Assembly: GCA_016706405.1 (NCBI GenBank) | Contig: JADJJT010000003.1 | Coordinates: 62,001 to 126,000 of the forward strand | Reading direction: 5' to 3' | DNA from: Sphingobacteriales bacterium | Lineage (GTDB): Bacteria > Bacteroidota > Bacteroidia > Chitinophagales > UBA2359 | DNA: 64,000 bases | Shown: positions 54,440 to 63,402 of the stretch, piece by piece | Position numbering within the stretch: the stretch's first letter is position 1 | How the letters are laid out: every line of letters starts with the position of its first letter | The notes under the pieces: model-generated | The model's input: the letters and a program-made list of their open reading frames with translations, nothing else | Told to the model about the DNA's origin: nothing | Databases searched by the model: none | Translations under genes and position numbers: made by a program

Positions 54440-55609
54440 TTACACGTTAATAATTTGCCCGTTTAGCCATAGTTGTACGTCGTTTTCGGTTTGTGCATCG
54501 GTACGCAAGCGGCTTGCGCGCAGGTTGGCATGGGTTTCGAACTCGGTGTAAAGTATAAACAATCCGTCGTTGAATGCCTCTTCAATAGTTTTTCCTTCGC
54601 TAATGCCAACATAAAAACCTTTGGCAAAACTAATGGCGGCATTATCATCAACGGGTAAACTATTGCCAACAACGTAAATACCAAACTCCGAAATTGTTTT
54701 TGCTTGCTCGGCACTGTAACACGCATTTAAAAACACTAATTTGGGCTTGTGCTTAAGCTTTGAAAATAATAATTTAAGTGCCATATTGGGCAAAAGCTGG
54801 GCTGTATTGTCGTCTTTTGCAATAATGATACCTTTTTGCTGGCCATGCCCCGAAAAGTGGATGAAATCAGGATTTTGGGTAAACGCACGAGTTATTTCGG
54901 TGGCAGTTACAGCCATTTCCGGATGCAAAAATTCAAATGCTTCACTTTTGTCGCCCAATTTCATTTCTTTTTTAATTGTCTTTAATTCAAAACCACTTTG
55001 TAAATTGGCCTCCTCTTTTGGATTGGCTGCCAAAAACAATATTTTAGTGGTAGTTGCAGTATTTTTGTTAATTAAAGTGCCATTGCCTGTGCCTGTGCCG
55101 GAAATAATATTGCCATCGCCGGTGCCTGTCTGAAAATTTGAAGGCAAACGTTTAAGCGTCAAATTTTGCGCTTTAGCCACAAAATACTGTATGGCAGCAA
55201 TAATACGCGCTCGTTGTTGGCGCAAGTCGGCGTTATCTAATAATCCGGCATTATAGTCGCGTTGCAACTGATTGTACTGAGCTTTTTGCAGTATAAAATC
55301 GTTTTCATCGGGTAAAATGGCAATAGCTTCGCCCAAATTACCTTCGCTTATTAACTGGGTAATAATTTGCTTGGCTTCGGCAGTGGTTGGCTGTGGCGTT
55401 TGCAATTGCGATGGGTTAAAAACCGAAAGCGGTAAGCCATAAACAAAAGATAACAAGCGGTCGGTAAAATCTATACTTTTAGAACCATCAAAAAATTCTT
55501 TCCGGATATTGTCATAGGCAGCATCTTTCAAGTCTAAAGTATCTAAAATTGCAAAAACATCCTTTATTTGTTGGTTATTAATGGCGGCAATTATCGTTTG
55601 TTTGTCCAT
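54440..55609 (-). CDS. CHAT-domain protease with effector-associated domains
   Basis: The 389 residues contain two small helical modules. One is at the N-terminus (MDKQTIIAAINNQQIKDVFA). The second (about 72-140, with IITQLISEGNLGEAIAILP and QYNQLQRDYNAGLLD) resembles effector-associated domain 11. A CHAT caspase-like domain follows (about 190-389), with catalytic His in HFSGHG and Cys in LNACYS. Effector-associated domains recruit effectors to partner proteins with the same domain in bacterial conflict and death systems. A cytoplasmic cysteine protease is predicted; its trigger and target are not in view. Confidence 0.82.
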   Translation of the reverse strand: MDKQTIIAAINNQQIKDVFAILDTLDLKDAAYDNIRKEFFDGSKSIDFTDRLLSFVYGLPLSVFNPSQLQTPQPTTAEAKQIITQLISEGNLGEAIAILPDENDFILQKAQYNQLQRDYNAGLLDNADLRQQRARIIAAIQYFVAKAQNLTLKRLPSNFQTGTGDGNIISGTGTGNGTLINKNTATTTKILFLAANPKEEANLQSGFELKTIKKEMKLGDKSEAFEFLHPEMAVTATEITRAFTQNPDFIHFSGHGQQKGIIIAKDDNTAQLLPNMALKLLFSKLKHKPKLVFLNACYSAEQAKTISEFGIYVVGNSLPVDDNAAISFAKGFYVGISEGKTIEEAFNDGLFILYTEFETHANLRASRLRTDAQTENDVQLWLNGQIINV

Positions 55610-55817
55610 TGTTTATAGTTTGGCCTAAAAATACAAGTAAGTTTTTATTATTTCTTAGTATTTAGAAAATTATATTATCTTTTATTTAAAAATAACTTTG
55701 TAGCACAAAGTAAAATAATTTTAACTAAATTCTTTACCCTCAAGCATTGTGTCGGTTTTAATGAAAAGAACAATAGAAAATAGGAGTTTTACCCTCAAAA
55801 AAAACTAACTTAATGCG

Positions 55818-55825
55818 TATATTTG
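55818..55825 (+). promoter_or_regulatory. Bacteroidota-type -7 box upstream of the C1 peptidase
   Basis: TATATTTG matches TAnnTTTG exactly and lies 41 bases before the ATG at 55867. A clear TTG -33 partner is not seen at the usual distance, so the call rests on the -7 box and position. Confidence 0.45.
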
Positions 55826-55866
55826 CGGCTTAACAAGCTAATCAAACTATATTTAGACTACTAAAC

Positions 55867-57132
55867 ATGAAAAAGCATATTTTTAGTATTTGCCTACTTG
55901 CCTTATTGGGCGCAATATTTCAAAACATAAATGCCCAACACACAAACACCCCCGATAAAGCTGTTTTTGTAGAGGGGAAAGGCAGTTACTATATCAATAC
56001 TATTTTAAAAGATATAAGGGCTTACGATGAACAGGCAACCGAACCCGAACCTCCAAAAAAAGGTTTTAAATTACAGGTAGCCGATAAAAATTACCCAACT
56101 AATCCGGATGATTACCAACAACAATGGCATCAAAAACCCATTTCGCAGGGCAATACAGGTACTTGCTGGTGTTTTTCGACTACTTCATTTTTTGAAAGCG
56201 AAATTAAACGCATTTCCGGAAAAGCAATAAAATTATCAGAACTATATCCGGTTTACTTTGAATATGTTGAGCGGGCAAGGCTTTTTGTTCAAAAACGCGG
56301 GCATGTTAATATCGGCGAAGGCTCAGAAACTAATGCTGTAGCCAAGTTGTATAAAAAATATGGTGTTGTGCCCTTAGAGGCTTACAAAGGAAAACCCGAC
56401 AGGCTTAAATTTCATAACCACGAAAAAATGTTTGCCGAATTTGATGGTTATCTTAAAAACGTAAAAAGTACTAACGCATGGGACGAAGATAGGGTAGTTG
56501 AAACGGTAAAATCTATACTAAATTATTACATGGGCGAGCCGCCAACTGAGTTTATGCTCTGCGGCAAAAAAATAACACCACTTGAATATTTAAAAAGCGA
56601 ATGTAAACTTAATATGGACGATTATGTTGATTTTATGTCGCTAATGCAAGAGCCTTATTTTACCAAAACTATTTACGATGTGCCCGACAACTGGTGGCGC
56701 AGTACCGATTATTACAATGTGCCGCTTAATGATTTTACAAGTTTAATAAAAACTGCCATTAAAAAAGGCTACACTATTAGCATTGGAGGAGACGTTAGCG
56801 AAGCTGGGTTTGTAAACACAGCTAACGTTGCAGTTGTACCAACCTTCGATTGCCCCGCCGAATATATAGACGAAAACGCAAGGCAAATGCGATTTTTAAA
56901 TGGTAGCACCACCGATGACCATGCGATGCACCTGGTTGGCGTTACCGAAAAAAACGGCGAAACATGGTATTTGCTAAAAGATAGCAGTTCGGGCTCGCGC
57001 GGGTGCGCCGAAGGCGAAGCCTGTAAACAGTTTGGCTATTATTTTATGCGCGAAGATTACGTGAAACTCAAAATGATGACCGTTACCTTACATAAAGATG
57101 CGGTCAAAGATTTGATTGCCAAAGTAAAATAG
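55867..57132 (+). CDS. Secreted C1 family (papain/bleomycin-hydrolase-like) peptidase
   Basis: The 421-residue protein has a Sec signal (MKKHIFSICLLALLGAIFQN, cut near INAQ). The active site follows: SQGNTGTCWCFSTTSFFESE (Gln and catalytic Cys), DDHAMHLVGVT (His) and WYLLKDSSSGS. In that last motif papain has Asn-Ser-Trp; here Asp takes the Asn place, as in some Bacteroidota relatives. The layout is like aminopeptidase C/bleomycin hydrolase, but exported. It is followed by a WD40 gene after 30 bases and divergent from the CHAT protease. Confidence 0.87.
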   Translation: MKKHIFSICLLALLGAIFQNINAQHTNTPDKAVFVEGKGSYYINTILKDIRAYDEQATEPEPPKKGFKLQVADKNYPTNPDDYQQQWHQKPISQGNTGTCWCFSTTSFFESEIKRISGKAIKLSELYPVYFEYVERARLFVQKRGHVNIGEGSETNAVAKLYKKYGVVPLEAYKGKPDRLKFHNHEKMFAEFDGYLKNVKSTNAWDEDRVVETVKSILNYYMGEPPTEFMLCGKKITPLEYLKSECKLNMDDYVDFMSLMQEPYFTKTIYDVPDNWWRSTDYYNVPLNDFTSLIKTAIKKGYTISIGGDVSEAGFVNTANVAVVPTFDCPAEYIDENARQMRFLNGSTTDDHAMHLVGVTEKNGETWYLLKDSSSGSRGCAEGEACKQFGYYFMREDYVKLKMMTVTLHKDAVKDLIAKVK

Positions 57133-57162
57133 CAATTATAGCTAACCAAACCAAATTGCCGC

Positions 57163-58131
57163 ATGAAGCTTGCAATTGAGCAATTGCCAATTTATACCGG
57201 ACACAAGGCGGCTATTTATGCCATGGCTAATAAACAAGATGGCCATAGCTTTTATAGTGCCGATGGCAATGGCTGGCTGGTCGAATGGTCTGTTAGGCAG
57301 CCCAATAAAGGCAAAGTTATAGCTCAAATACCAAGCAATATATTTTCGTTGTTTTATATACCCCAAGCCTCGCTGCTTGTAGCCGGCACAATGGCAGGTA
57401 TTGTTTACATGTACCATGCCGACAAAAGTAAACTTGCATGGCCGCCCATCCAGTTGGGTGGGGCAGTGTTTGACACTTATTATTTTGCCCCTACCAATCA
57501 TTTGTTTTTTACCTGTGGCGATGGAAGCCTATGGAAAATGGATATAGAAACAGGGCAAACAGTTGGCAACGTAAAACTTTCTACTGAAAATTTGCGTTGC
57601 TGTATAGGCTTGCCCAATCCGGATAACAACAAAACTATGCCTTGTTTAGCTGTTGGGGCAAGTAATGGCTGTATCTATATTGTAAATGCTCAAAATCTCG
57701 AAATTGTCCAAACTGTAACGGCAGCGCACAATAGCTCTGTGTTTTGTTTAGCATTCGCTCAAAAAGCTAATCAACTTTGGACGGGCGGACGCGATGCACA
57801 AATTAATATTTGGGATTGTTTGCCCTCTGCTCCAAATTTATTTTTGCCTAACAAGGCAAATCAACAGATACCGGCACATTTATATACCGTAAATGCCTTG
57901 TATATCAACGAAGCGCAAAACTGGGTTGTTTCGGCCAGCCGCGATAAAAGTTTAAAATGGTGGCATTTGCCAAGCAAGCAACTATTACAAGTAATCGATC
58001 CATTTAAACCCAATTACAAGGGGCATCTTAAGTCGGTAAATGCTTTGTGTTTTTTTCCGGAAGAAAATATATTGCTATCTGCCGGAGATGACCGCCAAAT
58101 ATTAAGCTGGAAAATTTCTGTTGGATTTTAG
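57163..58131 (+). CDS. WD40 repeat protein
   Basis: The 322 residues form a beta-propeller with about six or seven WD units. Examples are FYSADGNGWLVEWSVRQPNKG, LWTGGRDAQINIWD, WVVSASRDKSLKWWHLPS and ILLSAGDDRQILSWKIS. There is no signal peptide, so it is a cytoplasmic scaffold. It is 30 bases downstream of the C1 peptidase, probably in its operon. Its last 4 bases overlap the convergent aroQ gene. Confidence 0.85.
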   Translation: MKLAIEQLPIYTGHKAAIYAMANKQDGHSFYSADGNGWLVEWSVRQPNKGKVIAQIPSNIFSLFYIPQASLLVAGTMAGIVYMYHADKSKLAWPPIQLGGAVFDTYYFAPTNHLFFTCGDGSLWKMDIETGQTVGNVKLSTENLRCCIGLPNPDNNKTMPCLAVGASNGCIYIVNAQNLEIVQTVTAAHNSSVFCLAFAQKANQLWTGGRDAQINIWDCLPSAPNLFLPNKANQQIPAHLYTVNALYINEAQNWVVSASRDKSLKWWHLPSKQLLQVIDPFKPNYKGHLKSVNALCFFPEENILLSAGDDRQILSWKISVGF

Positions 58132-58580
58132 CTTTTGGCTGTTAAGTGCAATAGCTGTTGTATGGCTAACCAATATCCATTTAGCCCGCAACCAATAATA
58201 ACGCCTTTGCAATGGGGGGCGGTAAACGAACGGTGCCTAAACGTTTCGCGGGCAAATGTGTTCGACAAATGTACTTCAATTACCGGCGTTTCAATAGCGG
58301 CAACAGTATCGGCAAGGGCAATACTGGTGTGGGTGTAACCGGCTGGGTTAAGTATAATGCCGTCGGCAGAGAACCCTTGTTTTTGTAAATACGATATCAA
58401 GTCGCCTTCGTTGTTAAATTGAGCATAACTTAGGTTTAATTCCGGGAAATTATGCTGTAAAGTAGTAAAATATAACTCAAAATTAATATGCCCGTACCAT
58501 TCGGGTTGGCGTTTGCCTAACAAATTAAGGTTGGGGCCATTTACAATAGCAAAGTGCAAAGGGGAAGCAGGCAAAGGCAT
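58128..58580 (-). CDS. aroQ: Type II 3-dehydroquinate dehydratase
   Basis: The 150-residue enzyme converts 3-dehydroquinate to 3-dehydroshikimate in the shikimate pathway. Type II hallmarks are all present: IVNGPNLNLLGKRQPEWYG (with the flexible-loop Arg and catalytic Tyr), NPAGYTHTSIALAD, EVHLSNTFARETFRHRS (catalytic His region) and GVIIGCGLNGYWLA. Length is normal. The 3' end overlaps the WD40 gene by 4 bases. Confidence 0.95.
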   Translation of the reverse strand: MPLPASPLHFAIVNGPNLNLLGKRQPEWYGHINFELYFTTLQHNFPELNLSYAQFNNEGDLISYLQKQGFSADGIILNPAGYTHTSIALADTVAAIETPVIEVHLSNTFARETFRHRSFTAPHCKGVIIGCGLNGYWLAIQQLLHLTAKS

Positions 58581-58623
58581 TTTTTTATATCCGGATAAGC
58601 AAGTGTATTCCTAAATTCGTTAT

Positions 58624-59214
58624 TTATTCAGATTGACCAACTTCGGTAAGTGGTAACCGGTCTTTCAAGTCTATTTTTTTATAATCGGTAACTGACATGC
58701 CCACCACCGATTTAAACTGATTAGATAAATGCTGAACGCTGCTATACTCTAAGCGATTGGCAATTTCACTCAAAGTTTTATCGCCATACGAAATCAACTC
58801 TTTAGCCCGTTCTATTTTTTGCAAAATTATATACCGCTCGAGGGTTATTTTTTCGTACCTCGAAAACAGTTTGCTTAAATGCGAATAGCTGGTTGCCAAT
58901 TTTTGCGCTAAAAATGAAGAGTTTTTTATATGTTGGTCGTTTTGGTCGTAATGAATCATATCAATAACTGCCGCTTTAATGCGTGCCACCATTTGCAGTT
59001 CGCCGTCAAGCACTAATTCAAAGCCAATTTGTTGCAAAGCTATATTTATAGAGGCAAACTCGTTGGGACTAATCGCCTGCCCAATAATAGCTTCGCCAAG
59101 TGCCACACTTTGTAAATTATAACCCATTTGCGTAATGGTATCAGTAACGGCTTTAATACAACGCGGGCAAACCATATTTTTTATAAATATTGTTGTTGAA
59201 ACTAATCTTGACAT
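58624..59214 (-). CDS. AraC-type regulator with N-terminal HMA-like metal-binding domain
   Basis: The 196 residues start with a heavy-metal-associated-like domain: FIKNMVCPRCIKAVTDTITQ (C-x2-C) and GYNLQSVALGEAII. The C-terminal half is an AraC helix-turn-helix: SFLAQKLATSYSHLSKLFSRYEKITLE and TLSEIANRLEYSSVQHLSNQFKSVVG. The combination suggests a transcription factor that senses copper or another soft metal. It lies 43 bases upstream of aroQ on the same strand, but the two need not be related in function. It is divergent from the enoyl-CoA hydratase. Confidence 0.85.
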   Translation of the reverse strand: MSRLVSTTIFIKNMVCPRCIKAVTDTITQMGYNLQSVALGEAIIGQAISPNEFASINIALQQIGFELVLDGELQMVARIKAAVIDMIHYDQNDQHIKNSSFLAQKLATSYSHLSKLFSRYEKITLERYIILQKIERAKELISYGDKTLSEIANRLEYSSVQHLSNQFKSVVGMSVTDYKKIDLKDRLPLTEVGQSE

Positions 59215-59313
59215 AAATAACAGTTTTGCGTTTTTGATTTTACAAATTGTAGTGCAAAAATACTACTATCTGGCAATAATGTGGCATAATAAAACAATCT
59301 TATAGACTATAAA

Positions 59314-59344
59314 TTGTTCAAAAACTTGAAAAACTGTATCTTCG
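59314..59344 (+). promoter_or_regulatory. Bacteroidota-type promoter for the enoyl-CoA hydratase gene
   Basis: TTG at 59314-59316 and TATCTTCG at 59337-59344 are 20 bases apart, the spacing of -33/-7 promoters in this phylum. The -7 box differs from TAnnTTTG at one base. The start codon is 25 bases downstream of the -7 box. Confidence 0.55.
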
Positions 59345-59368
59345 CACGTTTTTTTATAAAATTAACCT

Positions 59369-60151
59369 ATGCCAAGTTTTGAAACCTTATTATTCGAAAT
59401 TAAAGACAGAATAGCATACATAACGCTAAATCGCCCCGAAAAGAGTAATGCACTTAGCCCCCAAATCGTTTCGGAGCTAAAAGAGGCATTTTCGAAGGCA
59501 AGTTCAAGCCCTTTGGCAAAAATTATTGTGCTTAAAGCTAATGGTACGGTATTTAGCGCCGGTGCTGATTTAGCCTATTTACAAAGCTTACAAAATAATA
59601 CTTACGAAGAAAACCTGGCAGACTCGAATAATTTGAAGGAGTTATTTACGCAAATGTACTTTTTAAATAAAGTAATCATTGCGCAGGTCGAAGGCCATGC
59701 CATTGCAGGCGGGTGTGGCTTGGCTGGTGTTTGCGACTTTGTTTTTTCTACGCCCGAAGCTAAATTTGGCTATACCGAAGTTAAGATAGGCTTTGTTCCG
59801 GCAATTGTTTCCATTTTTCTAATCCCGAAAATTGGCGAAACCAATGCCAAAGAATTACTACTCCCAGGAAAATTAATTAGTGCCGAGTATGCACAAAAAA
59901 TTGGACTGATTCACTACATTTATGAAAAAGACCAAATTGCCGAAAGCATACAACAATTTGCTTTGAATTTGTGTAAAAATACTTCCGGAGAATCGTTGCG
60001 CATAACCAAAGATCTTATTGCCCGCATACAAACTATGGATTTTTTTGAGGCACTTGAATTGGCAGCTTCAACAAATGCCCATGCGCGGTTGGGTACAGAT
60101 TGTAAACGAGGAATAGCAGCTTTTTTAAATAAAGAAAGCATTGAATGGTAA
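59369..60151 (+). CDS. Enoyl-CoA hydratase/isomerase family protein
   Basis: The 260-residue crotonase-fold enzyme has TLNRPEKSNALSPQIV and GTVFSAGADLAYL (oxyanion-hole loop). It continues with EGHAIAGGCGLAGVCDFVFSTPEAKFGYTEVKIGFVPA, where both catalytic-region glutamates (E of TEVK) can be seen. It hydrates or isomerises enoyl-CoA thioesters in fatty-acid or aromatic degradation; the exact substrate is not determined. It leads a plus-strand series (dcd, rsmE, DUF4159). Confidence 0.92.
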   Translation: MPSFETLLFEIKDRIAYITLNRPEKSNALSPQIVSELKEAFSKASSSPLAKIIVLKANGTVFSAGADLAYLQSLQNNTYEENLADSNNLKELFTQMYFLNKVIIAQVEGHAIAGGCGLAGVCDFVFSTPEAKFGYTEVKIGFVPAIVSIFLIPKIGETNAKELLLPGKLISAEYAQKIGLIHYIYEKDQIAESIQQFALNLCKNTSGESLRITKDLIARIQTMDFFEALELAASTNAHARLGTDCKRGIAAFLNKESIEW

Positions 60152-60209
60152 TTTTTTTAAGCAAAACCCCTTAGTTTTTTTATAAATAATAACTTGTTAA
60201 AGCAAGCCC

Positions 60210-60749
60210 ATGATATTAACCGACCAGCGCATTTTACAAGAAATAGCAAACGGAAACATAGTAATAAACCCCTTCAAACACGAGAGCTTAGGTACAAATT
60301 CGTACGATGTGCATTTAGGTAAATATTTAGCCGTTTATAAAAACCGTATTTTAGATGCTCGCACCGAAAACGAAATAGTAGAGTTCGAAATTCCGGAAGA
60401 TGGCTATGAACTGCAGCCTAATACTTTATATTTAGGTGTAACACTTGAATACACCGAAACACACCGGCATGTGCCGTTTTTAGAAGGGAAATCGAGTATT
60501 GGCCGTTTGGGCATACATATTCATGCAACTGCCGGCAAAGGCGATGTTGGGTTTTGCAACCATTGGACACTTGAAATCTCTTGCCTACAACCTGTTAGAG
60601 TTTATGCCGGAATGCCAGTTGGGCAACTAATTTATTTTAGCATTGACGGTGATGTAAATAATTATTATAACCGGAAAACTAATGCCAAATACACCCAACG
60701 AACCAATAAACCCGTTCCGAGTATGATGTGGAAGAACTTTCAAAAATAA
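60210..60749 (+). CDS. dcd: dCTP deaminase
   Basis: The 179-residue protein deaminates dCTP to dUTP for thymidylate synthesis. Signatures are SLGTNSYDVHLGKYLAVY, LEGKSSIGRLGIHIHATAGKGDVGFCNHWTLE (catalytic Glu in WTLE) and MPVGQLIYFSIDG. Length is standard. It lies 58 bases after the enoyl-CoA hydratase and 4 bases before rsmE. Confidence 0.95.
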   Translation: MILTDQRILQEIANGNIVINPFKHESLGTNSYDVHLGKYLAVYKNRILDARTENEIVEFEIPEDGYELQPNTLYLGVTLEYTETHRHVPFLEGKSSIGRLGIHIHATAGKGDVGFCNHWTLEISCLQPVRVYAGMPVGQLIYFSIDGDVNNYYNRKTNAKYTQRTNKPVPSMMWKNFQK

Positions 60750-60753
60750 TTTT

Positions 60754-61467
60754 ATGCACTTTTTTTATGCGCCGCAATTTGCCAACCAACAATACGTTTT
60801 GTTAGGGCAGGAGGCCTGGCATTGCGCCCGTGTACTGCGCAGTAAATTGGGCGAAGAAATACATGTTTTAGACGGCTTAGGTAATACCTATGCCGGAAAA
60901 CTAACTGCCATCTCCGAGCAAAATTGTAGCGTAAACGTACAACAAATAACTCACCAGCCACAGCCCGAAAATCAGTATTTACACGTAGCCATTGCCCCTA
61001 CAAAACAGACCGAACGCATGGAATGGTTTGTTGAAAAAGCAGTAGAACTGGGTGTAAATACCATTAGTTTTTTAGAAACCGCAAGAACTGAAAAAACAAA
61101 TATCCGGATGGAGAGAATACAAAAAACGGCTATTAGTGCTTTGAAACAGTCGGGAGGCAAATGGCTGCCAATTATTCAGGCCCCTATAAAATTTCCGGAT
61201 TTTATACGCCAAACAATACAATCAAACAGTAAAATATTGCCACTTATTGCTGCTTTAAGTCCACAAAGCAAACCTATTCGGCAAGTAGCTGCGCCCCCAT
61301 GCCGTGCTGTTGTGTGCATAGGCCCCGAAGGCGATTTTACACCCGCCGAACTTAATTTGGCAGAACAAAATGAGTTTATTTTTGTTAGCTTAGGACAAAC
61401 GCGCCTGCGCACCGAAACTGCCGGAATAGCTGTTTGTTGCTGGCTTCATCCAATTTTAACGGCCTAA
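60754..61467 (+). CDS. rsmE: 16S rRNA (uracil-1498-N3)-methyltransferase
   Basis: The 237-residue SPOUT methyltransferase has an N-terminal PUA-like part (GQEAWHCARVLRSKLGEEI). The knotted domain shows APTKQTERMEWFVEKAVELGV, CIGPEGDFTPAELNLAEQ and SLGQTRLRTETAGIAV, the AdoMet-binding trefoil motifs of RsmE. It methylates U1498 in the ribosomal decoding centre. It starts 4 bases after dcd. Confidence 0.95.
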   Translation: MHFFYAPQFANQQYVLLGQEAWHCARVLRSKLGEEIHVLDGLGNTYAGKLTAISEQNCSVNVQQITHQPQPENQYLHVAIAPTKQTERMEWFVEKAVELGVNTISFLETARTEKTNIRMERIQKTAISALKQSGGKWLPIIQAPIKFPDFIRQTIQSNSKILPLIAALSPQSKPIRQVAAPPCRAVVCIGPEGDFTPAELNLAEQNEFIFVSLGQTRLRTETAGIAVCCWLHPILTA

Positions 61468-61506
61468 TTATAATAGGTAAAACTTTAATCAACTGCATAT
61501 AAGTAT

Positions 61507-62190
61507 ATGAGAATCAATGCATTATGTTTTTTAATTTTGTCATTTGTTTTTTTAACAATTAGTCTTGCTTTTACCAATAATAATGTGGGCAAAGGCAATG
61601 TTCAGTTGGCTTTGCTGCAATACAGGGGTGGCGGCGATTGGTATGCCAACAAAGAAACCTCCATCCCAAATTTAATTGAGTTTTGTAACCGCGAGCTTAA
61701 AATGAATTTGAACCCCGAACAAGCTATTGTTGAGGCGGGAAGTCCTGAAATTTTTAACTACCCATTTATCCACATGACGGGGCACGGAAATGTGCAGTTT
61801 AGCGAGCAAGAGGCCGAAAATTTGCGCACCTATTTAAAGTCGGGAGGATTTTTGCATATTGACGATAACTATGGAATGAACCCGTATGTGCGTCCGGCAT
61901 TAAAAAAGATATTTCCGGATAAAGATTTGGTAGAATTGCCTTTCAATCATGATATTTACAAACAGCGGTTTCCTTTTGCTTCAGGCTTGCCCAAAATTCA
62001 CGAACACGATGGCAAAAATCCACAAGGCTTTGGCATTATTATTGACGGGCGCGTAGTTTGTTTTTACTCGTATGAAACTGATTTAGGCGATGGTTGGGAA
62101 GATTTCCCTGTGCACCGCGACCCGCCCGAAAAACACTTGCAAGCCTTACAAATGGGTGCTAATTTGGTTATGTATGCATTTACAAATTAA
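61507..62190 (+). CDS. Secreted DUF4159 protein
   Basis: The 227 residues have an N-terminal signal (MRINALCFLILSFVFLTISL). DUF4159 is shown by LALLQYRGGGDWYANKETSI, FIHMTGHGNVQFSEQEAENL and YLKSGGFLHIDDNYGMNPY. The last two look like the core of a flavodoxin/glutamine-amidotransferase-like fold. Such proteins are periplasmic and often lie beside MoxR/DUF58 genes, which are absent here. Function is unknown. It is the last gene of the plus-strand run. Confidence 0.85.
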   Translation: MRINALCFLILSFVFLTISLAFTNNNVGKGNVQLALLQYRGGGDWYANKETSIPNLIEFCNRELKMNLNPEQAIVEAGSPEIFNYPFIHMTGHGNVQFSEQEAENLRTYLKSGGFLHIDDNYGMNPYVRPALKKIFPDKDLVELPFNHDIYKQRFPFASGLPKIHEHDGKNPQGFGIIIDGRVVCFYSYETDLGDGWEDFPVHRDPPEKHLQALQMGANLVMYAFTN

Positions 62191-62226
62191 TGAACTTACT
62201 TGCTTACATTTTCAGTGAGTAATTTG

Positions 62227-63402
62227 TTATTCAACCAAATCCACTAATATTTTGCGCCAATAATTGGCAAGTTCTAAGGCAGCGGCTTCGCTTGTGCGGC
62301 TTTCGGCATAAACCCGCACAATAGGTTCGGTGTTCGATTTGCGCAAATGTACCCACTCGTGGCCAAAATCAATAAATACACCATCAATTGTAGTAATATT
62401 ATGCGTGGCTGCATATCTTGCGTTAATCCTTTCTAAAAGTGTATCGACTGATATGTTTGAGGGCAACTCGGCCTTTTGTTTCGCCATATAATAGTTGGGA
62501 TATTGGTGCCGCAGTTGGCTACATGTTTTCCCGGATTCTGCCATCAGCGATAAAAACAAGGCTACTCCGGCCAAAGCATCTCGGCCATAATGCAAATCGG
62601 GCCAAATAATGCCGCCGTTACCCTCGCCACCCAAAACAGCTTGCACGGCTTTCATTTGGGCAACCACGTTTACCTCGCCCACTGCCGACATGTAATAGTG
62701 GCAGCCGTGTTTTGCGGCCAATTCGCGCAGGGCTTTGGTTGACGATAAGTTTGAAACTACCGGCCCTTTTTGAACGTATTGCAAATAATAGTCGGCGCAG
62801 GCTACTAAAGTATATTCTTCGCCAAACCACTGGCCATTTTCGTCAATTATAGCCAAACGGTCGGCATCGGGATCAACAACAAAGCCAACATGACAGCCAT
62901 TTTTTTGTACTGCCAACATAGTTTCTGCTAAATGTTCGGGGAGCGGTTCGGGGTTTCGCGGAAATAATCCGGAGGGTTGCTCGTTTAAAACTATCACTTC
63001 GCAGCCCAAGGTTTTTAACAGGGCGGGCAAGGCAATGCTGCCTACCGAGTTTACACCATCTACCAATACTTTGAATTTTTTTTCTTTTATTTTATTAGTT
63101 GCAATGGCTTTTTGTGCCATTATTTGCTCGATATGATGCACTAAATAACGCTGAAAAACCAACTGATAACTGCCAATTTCGGTGTAAGGGGTAAAGGCAA
63201 TATTTTTTTCCGGATGATTAGCGGCAATTTTTAATAGTGTTTCGCCATCTTCAGCCGAAATGAACTCGCCCAAGTTGTTTAACAATTTTAAGGCATTCCA
63301 GTTGGCAGGGTTGTGGCTTGCCGAAATAATAATGCCGCCAACAGCTTTTTCGAGCGTAACGGCCATTTCTACGGTTGGGGTTGTAGCTAAGCCGGCAATC
63401 AA
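62227..63402 (-). CDS. glmM: Phosphoglucosamine mutase, C-terminal fragment after a frameshift
   Basis: This is the main part of a phosphohexomutase that should begin at 63637. It holds the phosphoserine loop IIISASHNPANWNALKLL, the Mg2+-binding DPDADRLAI, the sugar loop GGEGNGGIIWPDLHYGRDAL and the phosphate-binding RKSNTEPIVRVYAE. It converts glucosamine-6-phosphate to glucosamine-1-phosphate for peptidoglycan. Residues from AGLATTPTVEMAV onward continue directly from the upstream fragment if one base near 63398 is dropped. Confidence 0.85.
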   Translation of the reverse strand: MIAGLATTPTVEMAVTLEKAVGGIIISASHNPANWNALKLLNNLGEFISAEDGETLLKIAANHPEKNIAFTPYTEIGSYQLVFQRYLVHHIEQIMAQKAIATNKIKEKKFKVLVDGVNSVGSIALPALLKTLGCEVIVLNEQPSGLFPRNPEPLPEHLAETMLAVQKNGCHVGFVVDPDADRLAIIDENGQWFGEEYTLVACADYYLQYVQKGPVVSNLSSTKALRELAAKHGCHYYMSAVGEVNVVAQMKAVQAVLGGEGNGGIIWPDLHYGRDALAGVALFLSLMAESGKTCSQLRHQYPNYYMAKQKAELPSNISVDTLLERINARYAATHNITTIDGVFIDFGHEWVHLRKSNTEPIVRVYAESRTSEAAALELANYWRKILVDLVE

